From the NCBI GenBank assembly GCA_947473535.1, contig CANJFK010000006.1:1-10854 (forward strand): a stretch of DNA of 10,854 nt. The letters run 5' to 3'. Below are positions 6,733 to 10,854 of this stretch, one piece after another (positions within the stretch are counted from its first letter, which is position 1; each line of letters begins with the position of its first letter). Source of the stretch: Legionellaceae bacterium (GTDB lineage: Bacteria; Pseudomonadota; Gammaproteobacteria; Legionellales; Legionellaceae). The notes beneath the pieces are model-generated. The model was given only the letters and a program-made list of their open reading frames with translations. It did not search any database and had not been told where the DNA came from. Both the position numbers and the translations under genes were made by a program.

Positions 6733-8259
6733 ATGAAAAAGACGATGGGTTTACCAGCATCAATAGAAGAAAAAGACGCATTGATTCTTGCCCAGCAAGA
6801 AGAAATCGAGCGGCTTAACGCGCGTTATCGTCAAGTACTTGAACAGTTTAAATTAGCACAGCTTCGCAAATATGCACGCTCATCTGAAAGCAATGTGCTT
6901 CAGTTTGAGTTGCAATTTGATGAGGCCGATTCAGTCCCGACGGAAGAGCTTCCCGAAGAAGAAGATAACACCATCACGGTAACTTATACGCGCAATAAAC
7001 CAAAACGCCGACCATTACCTGACAACTTACCTCGTGAAGTGATTGAGTATGATGTTCCAGAACATGAAAAACAATGTGCTTGCGGTTGTTTAAAACAACG
7101 TATTGGTGAAGAAGTTACAGAGCAGTTAGACGTTATTCCAGCACAACTTAAAGTCATTCAACACGTTCGACCCAAATATGCCTGCAACCGTTGCGACGAA
7201 GGTGTCGTCATTGCACCTATGCCAACATTGTTTCTACCTAAAAGCATGGCAACTCCAAGTCTTGTTGCTTACACGATTATCAGTAAATATCAGGATCATT
7301 TGCCACTGTACCGACAAGAGAAAATTTGGCAACGAATGGGTATTGAAATAGCAAGAAATACGGTGTGTGGTTGGATAATGGCGGCAGCCGAAGTCTGCAT
7401 GCCAATGCGAAGCGCTTTGATGAAGTCATTAATTGCATCGGGCTATATACAGGCCGATGAAACACCACTTCAGGTGATGGATGAGCCCAATCGTCAAAAT
7501 ACATCACTAAGTTACATGTGGCTCTATCGAAGTGCAATACCCGATAAACCGGTCGTTTTATTCGATTACCGTGAAACGAGGCGGGCTCGTTGGCCGAAGG
7601 AGATACTTTGCGATTTTAGAGGACATTTGCAAACAGATGGGTATAAAGGCTATGACTGGGTGGATGGGGAGTCAGATATTATTCATTTAGGATGTATGGC
7701 ACATGCTCGTCGTCCATTTGCTGAGCTCGTAAAGCTTGCGAAGAAGGCCGTTGGAAAATCACATCAAGCCGTTGCCTACTTTCAAAAATTGTATGCGATT
7801 GAAAAAATAGCACGTGAAGGCCAGTTCACTCATGAGCAACGCTATCAACTGCGAATGGAAAAAGCCAAGCCTATCTTGGAGGAAATGAAAGGCTGGCTTG
7901 ACCAATCATTACGTCATGCAGTTCCTCAATCCAAATTGAGTGATGCATTGGTCTATATGTATGACCGTTGGGCCGAATTAACGAACTATTTAACAGATGG
8001 TTCACTTGAAATCGATAATAACGGTGCAGAAAATCAAATCAGGCCATTTGCTCTCGGGCGAAAAAACTGGTTGATAGCTGGAAGTCCTCGTGGTGCTCAT
8101 GCTAGCGCTCTATTTTATAGTCTTATTGCTACCGCTGTTGCGAATGGGTGGAACCCTTTTGACTATCTACGGTATTTATTTGAAAACATCCGTACCTGTA
8201 AAACTGACGATGACTACTCCAACCTATTGCCTTTCAACATTATCTCAAAAACCAACTAA
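6733..8259 (+). CDS. tnpC: IS66 transposase TnpC (DDE)
   Basis: 508-residue DDE transposase, intact. The N-terminus is a coiled-coil-like stretch (EEKDALILAQQEEIERLNARYRQVLEQ in pieces), then a zinc-finger-like domain with CACGC (115-119) and CNRC (151-154). The catalytic triad is Asp242 in QADETPLQ, Asp302 in LQTDGYKGY and Glu433 in NNGAENQIRP, followed by the usual GRKNWL and GSPRGA segment and the short IS66 C-terminal domain. The frame is open from a GTG at 6700, but the added MKSWWLWYNFV looks unlike family N-termini; ATG at 6733 (or 6748) is preferred. Neither has a strong Shine-Dalgarno, and a TGGTATAAT sequence lies just before 6733. The stop is 32 bases from the right end of the element. 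Confidence 0.93.
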   Translation: MKKTMGLPASIEEKDALILAQQEEIERLNARYRQVLEQFKLAQLRKYARSSESNVLQFELQFDEADSVPTEELPEEEDNTITVTYTRNKPKRRPLPDNLPREVIEYDVPEHEKQCACGCLKQRIGEEVTEQLDVIPAQLKVIQHVRPKYACNRCDEGVVIAPMPTLFLPKSMATPSLVAYTIISKYQDHLPLYRQEKIWQRMGIEIARNTVCGWIMAAAEVCMPMRSALMKSLIASGYIQADETPLQVMDEPNRQNTSLSYMWLYRSAIPDKPVVLFDYRETRRARWPKEILCDFRGHLQTDGYKGYDWVDGESDIIHLGCMAHARRPFAELVKLAKKAVGKSHQAVAYFQKLYAIEKIAREGQFTHEQRYQLRMEKAKPILEEMKGWLDQSLRHAVPQSKLSDALVYMYDRWAELTNYLTDGSLEIDNNGAENQIRPFALGRKNWLIAGSPRGAHASALFYSLIATAVANGWNPFDYLRYLFENIRTCKTDDDYSNLLPFNIISKTN

Positions 8260-8271
8260 ATCACGCAACCC

Positions 8272-8291
8272 GTAGTTCCCCGAACGCATAC
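8272..8291 (-). repeat. IS66 right terminal inverted repeat
   Basis: Partner of 5910-5929, ending CCGAACGCATAC on the plus strand; 16 of 20 positions are complementary to the left end. It begins 12 bases after the tnpC stop codon. Confidence 0.85.
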
Positions 8292-8396
8292 GTTGTTTCT
8301 AATGATAAACAACGGCAATGGCTAAACAACGTCATGAAAAAGGTGCCTGCTGGTCAATCATTGATCCCAAAAGAAAGAACCTATAAGGTCGAGTAA
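8292..8396 (+). pseudogene. Orphan 3' fragment of an interrupted gene (34 codons)
   Basis: Immediately after the IS66 right end, a frame runs open for 34 codons to TAA at 8394-8396, starting VVSNDKQRQWLNNV and ending KERTYKVE. Its charged, lysine-rich composition looks like real coding sequence and it has no good start of its own (an internal ATG at residue 15 lacks a ribosome site). I do not recognise the family. If the IS is removed exactly between 5909 and 8292, the HAD frame runs into this one without a shift, giving ...EWILSFT-VVSNDKQ.... That has a one-in-three chance of being accidental, and no known HAD tail resembles it. It could be the lost HAD C-terminus, or more likely the end of another gene brought next to the IS by deletion. 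Confidence 0.45.
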
Positions 8397-8429
8397 CCAC
8401 TCCCCATTTCTGGGGAGTGGTTACTCGAC
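8388..8429. terminator. Perfect 18-bp-stem hairpin over the fragment's stop; possible bidirectional terminator
   Basis: GTCGAGTAACCACTCCCC (8388-8405) and GGGGAGTGGTTACTCGAC (8412-8429) are exact reverse complements around a six-base loop ATTTCT. The left arm contains the last codons and TAA of the orphan frame. It lies between converging genes, which suits a bidirectional terminator, but neither side is followed by a clear U-tract, so intrinsic termination is uncertain. A perfect arm of this length may also be a relic of a mobile element end or a transcript-stabilising structure. Confidence 0.5.
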
Positions 8430-8530
8430 TAATACAGCAAAAAATTATTGCGTTTGGCAGGATGGTTGCTAATGCTGTGATGTTCTTCACTGTTGCCAAA
8501 ACAACCAATGTTTTGAATCAGCTTTCTTAG
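8426..8530 (+). pseudogene. Possible remnant of a Tn3-type transposase C-terminus
   Basis: A 34-codon stretch ending at TAG 8528-8530 reads RLIQQKIIAFGRMVANAV followed by MFFTVAKTTNVLNQLS. Its spacing of glycine, V-x-N-A-V and a final LNQL resembles, by memory, the last helices of Tn3-family TnpA proteins (pattern GxxVxNAIxLxNT...ALNQL). Upstream the frame closes at a stop at 8382-8384, so at most a tail remains. It has no ribosome site or credible start, and the sequence just after it (see 8534-8578) also looks like transposon debris. The call is tentative. Confidence 0.3.
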
Positions 8531-8533
8531 TAA

Positions 8534-8578
8534 GGGGGGGTAGCCGCAAACCTCAGAAATTTCCGGATTATTTTAACG
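8534..8578 (+). repeat. Solitary Tn3-family-like terminal repeat
   Basis: A run of seven G followed by TAGCCGCAAACCTCAGAAAT, then TTTCCGGATTATTTTAACG-type sequence. It has the organisation of Tn3-family ends: GGGG outside, a CTCAGAAA..CGGA middle like that of Tn21-type ends, and TAAC/TAAG inside. Only one copy is visible. The orientation (GGGG to the left) would put the element to the right, where instead the beta-propeller gene begins, so it can only be a relic if real. The same stretch also pairs within itself: AGCCG 8542-8546 with CGGCT 8577-8581, and TAAGGGGG 8531-8538 with CCCCCTTA 8590-8597. Confidence 0.3.
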
Positions 8579-8594
8579 GCTCACCACATCCCCC

Positions 8595-9839
8595 TTAATT
8601 AGTAATTAGAGCAATACCTTGTGGGCCATTAAACGCCACTCCGGTATTACCTGAATCCAAACAAGTACCAAATGTTCCGTTAGAATTAATTGGGCATAAA
8701 AATACCGTGCTAGCAGTGGAGTTGCCCACATAGGCAAATATATCTGATGGATTCACTGCAATACCCCGTGGTCCATTAAATGCATCACCTGTATTTCCAG
8801 ATCCAGAACAAGCCCCAAAACTCCCATTAGAGTTAATGGGACAAAAAGATACAGTATTTCCAACACCATTTGATACATAAGCGGCAGTTTCAGTGGTATT
8901 CAAAGTGATATAACGTGGAGCATTAAATGCGATCCCTGTGTTACCTGAGTCTGAGCAAGCACCAAACGTCCCGTCAGAATTAATCGGACATTTCAATACT
9001 GCGTTAGTACTCGTATTACTGACGTAGGCTAAGGCTCCATTGGAAGTAATAACAATACCAAATGGATTAAGAAATACGACACCAGTATTACCAGATCCTG
9101 AGCAAGCACCAAAAGTTCCATTAGAATTAATTGGACATTTTGATACAGTATTATTACCAACATTAGTTACATAGGCAATTGTCGCCGTAGGATTCAAAGC
9201 AATACCAACTGGAGTATTGAAAGCTACCCCTGTGTTGCCTGAGTCTGCACAAGCTCCCAATGTATTATTGGCATTAACTGGACATCTAAGAACAGTGTTT
9301 GTACCTTGATTAACCACATAGAGGATGGTTTCAGAAGTATTTAAAGCAATACCTCGTAATGCATTAAAAGTTACCCCACTATTACCGGAATCAGTACAGG
9401 AACCGAACGTACCATTGGAATTAATAGGACATAAAGATACACCATCGCTACCATTAGCCACATAAGCTGCACGTGCTGTAACGATGGGAGTGTTGTATGT
9501 TTGGCAAGATAACGGCCCGATTCCATTTAAACATAGTGTAATCTTTGCTGAACCAGTTGCGCCTGTGATTGAAATGCTTTTAGTAGAGACATCGCTGACC
9601 GAGAACAAACAATAGCCATTTTTATTAGGGTTGCAATCACTACCTGTATTCGTTAAGTTATAACCGGATGTGTTGATTTTTATTCCTGCACTAGAGTATG
9701 TATGATTAGGTACGGTTGTTGTTATATTAAGTACTGATCCTGTAGTATCGACATTAAAAAACAACCCACTCGAGGAAAAAGCGATTTGGTAGACTAATAC
9801 AAGTAAAATGATGCTTATGTGTGTAAATATCCTTTTCAT
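8595..9839 (-). CDS. Secreted six-repeat beta-propeller protein with paired cysteines
   Basis: 414 residues. An N-terminal signal peptide (Lys-Arg then a hydrophobic stretch, about 1-23) implies export. Residues 24-124 form a Cys-containing domain (TLCLNGIGPLSCQTY and neighbours) of a kind I associate with secreted Legionella-type proteins. Residues 125-414 are six repeats of 48-49 residues, the last ending at 46. Each repeat has AYVxN at its start, then CPINSNGTFGAC, DSGNTGVAF and NxPxGIALN. This fits NHL/YncE/lactonase-like propeller blades, and every repeat keeps the C-x10-C pair, suggesting a disulfide per blade in an oxidising compartment. No catalytic residues can be assigned; binding or adhesion is as likely as enzymatic activity. 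AAGGA (9852-9848) is 8 bases before the ATG, and the gene follows the beta-barrel gene by 16 bases, so the two form an operon. Confidence 0.85.
   Translation of the reverse strand: MKRIFTHISIILLVLVYQIAFSSSGLFFNVDTTGSVLNITTTVPNHTYSSAGIKINTSGYNLTNTGSDCNPNKNGYCLFSVSDVSTKSISITGATGSAKITLCLNGIGPLSCQTYNTPIVTARAAYVANGSDGVSLCPINSNGTFGSCTDSGNSGVTFNALRGIALNTSETILYVVNQGTNTVLRCPVNANNTLGACADSGNTGVAFNTPVGIALNPTATIAYVTNVGNNTVSKCPINSNGTFGACSGSGNTGVVFLNPFGIVITSNGALAYVSNTSTNAVLKCPINSDGTFGACSDSGNTGIAFNAPRYITLNTTETAAYVSNGVGNTVSFCPINSNGSFGACSGSGNTGDAFNGPRGIAVNPSDIFAYVGNSTASTVFLCPINSNGTFGTCLDSGNTGVAFNGPQGIALITN
8598..9467 (-). repeat. Tandem ~147-bp coding repeat, about 5.9 copies
   Basis: The DNA behind the six propeller blades, unit lengths 48, 49, 49, 49, 49 and 46 codons. 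Protein identity is high in CPINSNGTFGAC and SGNTGVAFN, while codons vary between copies (for example, several different spellings of the Asn-Gly-Thr-Phe block), so the copies are not recent exact duplications. Copy number could still change by recombination. Confidence 0.85.
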
Positions 9840-9855
9840 AATTCATTCCTTAATT

Positions 9856-10575
9856 TTAAACAGTTACAGAGCACATCAACGCATTGGCGTAGTTATTTCC
9901 CGTTTTAAGTGTATTAAGTAATTGATCTGTATTTTTACTCAGATCTCCCTGACCTAAATAAAAGAATCGATAACCGCATTCAAGTGGAGCGCGGCCAAAT
10001 ATGTTATTTAGCTTTAACCCCACACCAGCCATCGCAGTAAATGTAACATTGTTATGTGACGAAAAAGCATTGTCTGGCACAGTAAAGTTATCTAATGGTG
10101 TTTCACTATAATTACTTGTTTGTATGAAATTTGGCCCTATCCCTGCATCCAATGTAATGGCATACGTCTCATTATTATTTTTAACTGTTGATTTAGCTGC
10201 AAAATAGATGGGCATATGATTAATATCATACTTATAAGATAGATTAGTGAATAAATTCTCTTGAATAACGGTGCCACTAACAGAGGTTTTTCCAAAGTAG
10301 AACCCATTAACACCATAAGATAGTTGAAAATGCTCTCTATCTAGTCCATCAACATAATATCCTATACCAAAAAGTCCATTGGTTGACTTGTTATTATCAA
10401 CTGTAAATTGATCCCCTATTAGGCCTTGAATATTAATATGCTGATTTTTACCTTGAGAAGAAGTAAATACACCAAGCTGAACAGGAACCTTTCCGTGCGT
10501 GAGGCTGAGGGCGAGGCATGATAACGACGGTAAAAGACAAAAGATACCGATGGTATATTTTATTGCTACTTTCAT
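9856..10575 (-). CDS. Outer membrane beta-barrel-like protein, secreted
   Basis: 239 residues with a signal peptide (about 1-23, ending SCLALS). The mature chain alternates polar and hydrophobic residues in short strands rich in Gly, Tyr, Phe and Asn (LFGIGYYVDG, FQLSYGVNGFYFG, ITLDAGIGPNF, FTAMAGVGLKL, LECGYRFFYLGQGDL), the pattern of a small eight-strand-type outer membrane barrel. It ends ...NALMCSVTV, so the last residue is valine rather than the phenylalanine or tryptophan usually read by the Bam machinery. I recognise no named family; similar proteins occur in Legionellales by my recollection. A GGGA ribosome site lies 5 bases before the ATG. It is the first gene of a two-gene unit with the beta-propeller protein, which suggests that both act at the cell surface. 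Confidence 0.75.
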   Translation of the reverse strand: MKVAIKYTIGIFCLLPSLSCLALSLTHGKVPVQLGVFTSSQGKNQHINIQGLIGDQFTVDNNKSTNGLFGIGYYVDGLDREHFQLSYGVNGFYFGKTSVSGTVIQENLFTNLSYKYDINHMPIYFAAKSTVKNNNETYAITLDAGIGPNFIQTSNYSETPLDNFTVPDNAFSSHNNVTFTAMAGVGLKLNNIFGRAPLECGYRFFYLGQGDLSKNTDQLLNTLKTGNNYANALMCSVTV

Positions 10576-10598
10576 AATTGTCCCTAATTATTAGATAA

Positions 10599-10626
10599 AC
10601 TATACTCGCACAATATACTAAACAAA
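10599..10626 (-). promoter_or_regulatory. Possible promoter for the beta-barrel/propeller unit
   Basis: On the minus strand TTTGTT (10626-10621), a 16-base spacer and TATAGT (10604-10599) make a passable -35/-10 pair about 24 bases before the start codon at 10575. The region 10576-10714 is very AT-rich and holds no credible open frame, so several alternatives exist. This is a weak call. Confidence 0.3.
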
Positions 10627-10714
10627 TAAATAATAATTATAATCAGCGATAGCTTTTTATTCCTCATGAATCTCAGGTTTTTGTCTTAAATATCCCTTAA
10701 ATATTACATAGTAG

Positions 10715-10854
10715 TGGACCCCAAAAATGAGACAGTAGTGTAAAATATAACTATTGGCTCAAGGGGTTTGAAAATGGCTAAAAAAATGTTCAGTTCGGAG
10801 TTCAAAGCAAAGGTGGCTATTGAAGCACTTAAAGGTCATAAGACGACGAATGAA
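10715..10854 (+). mobile_element. IS3-family insertion sequence, left end (continues beyond window)
   Basis: TGGACCCCAAAAATGAGACA at 10715 has the TG-led, GGACCCC-type terminus of many IS3-family elements and is followed after about 60 bases by the start of a typical orfA. The exact first base is uncertain by up to about three (TAGTGGACC could be the tip). AGTAGTG occurs twice, at 10710-10716 and 10734-10740, possibly a transposase-binding subrepeat. The other end and any target duplication lie outside the window. Confidence 0.7.
10774..10854 (+). CDS. IS3-family transposase OrfA, first 27 residues
   Basis: The frame reads MAKKMFSSEFKAKVAIEALK and then GHKTTNE to the window edge. It matches the opening of IS3-family OrfA helix-turn-helix proteins (pattern KKRFSxEFKAKVALEALKGxKT). 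AAGGGG (10761-10766) lies 7 bases before the ATG. OrfA would bind the element's ends; the catalytic OrfB, normally reached by a -1 frameshift, is beyond the window. Confidence 0.85.
   Translation, partial: MAKKMFSSEFKAKVAIEALKGHKTTNE

Larger units (their letters stand above)
5910..8291 (+). mobile_element. IS66-family insertion sequence, complete
   Basis: A 2382-bp element with the three-gene order typical of IS66 (tnpA, tnpB, tnpC) and all three frames open. Its ends are inverted repeats that match at 16 of 20 positions: 5910-5929 begins GTATCCGTTCGG and the reverse complement of 8272-8291 begins GTATGCGTTCGG. The GTA...TAC ends agree with the GTA-type termini of the family. IS66 elements normally make 8-bp target duplications, but the flanks CCTTTACT (5902-5909) and GTTGTTTC (8292-8299) agree at only 2 of 8 positions. 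The element is therefore not a simple fresh insertion at this site. It interrupts the HAD gene and separates it from the fragment at 8292-8396. Confidence 0.9.

Noticed and set aside
8534..8597. Complete small transposable unit bounded by TAAGGGGG and CCCCCTTA
   Set aside because: The arms are only 8 bp and G/C homopolymers, one overlaps the propeller stop codon, and the ~50 bases between them hold no gene; a chance or relic structure is simpler.
8598..9467. CRISPR or other non-coding repeat array
   Set aside because: The ~147-bp units are in frame, vary at synonymous positions and encode regular propeller blades; there are no short identical repeats with unique spacers.

Overview
The window reads as chromosome of a moderately AT-rich gammaproteobacterium. 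The secreted proteins at the right end have the look of Legionellales (Legionella, Coxiellaceae, Aquicella or Berkiella-like). That placement is inference from recalled family resemblance and base composition; no marker gene here settles the genus.

Positions 1-5909 hold a compact sugar-phosphate cluster built around a divergent promoter region (2140-2295). Leftward run gnd (6-phosphogluconate dehydrogenase) and tkt (transketolase, cut by the window edge), with gnd's stop inside the ribosome binding region of tkt. Rightward run zwf (glucose-6-phosphate dehydrogenase), pgl (6-phosphogluconolactonase), a ROK-type glucokinase resembling polyphosphate glucokinases, and a HAD phosphatase of the GmhB/HisB-N type. 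zwf/pgl and ROK/HAD each overlap by 13 bases. Together they would phosphorylate glucose, oxidise glucose 6-phosphate to ribulose 5-phosphate with NADPH formation, and rearrange the pentoses. No Entner-Doudoroff genes (edd, eda) are visible in the window.

Positions 5910-8291 are a structurally intact IS66-family insertion sequence (tnpA, tnpB, tnpC) bounded by 20-bp imperfect inverted repeats (16 of 20 match). It cut off the 3' end of the HAD gene, which now borrows its last 12 codons and stop from the IS. The flanks show no 8-bp target duplication, and the right flank opens directly into an orphan 34-codon reading frame, so a deletion or IS-IS recombination probably accompanied or followed insertion.

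Positions 8292-8594 are gene debris and structure: the orphan frame, a perfect 18-bp-stem hairpin over its stop codon, a possible Tn3-type transposase tail, and a GGGG-led sequence resembling a Tn3-family terminal repeat. Positions 8595-10575 are a leftward two-gene unit: first a small secreted beta-barrel-like outer membrane protein, then 16 bases later a secreted six-repeat beta-propeller protein with a cysteine pair in every repeat. The last ~140 bases are the left end of an IS3-family element with the first 27 codons of its orfA. The right half is therefore an accessory, IS-scarred junction next to a core-metabolism cluster.
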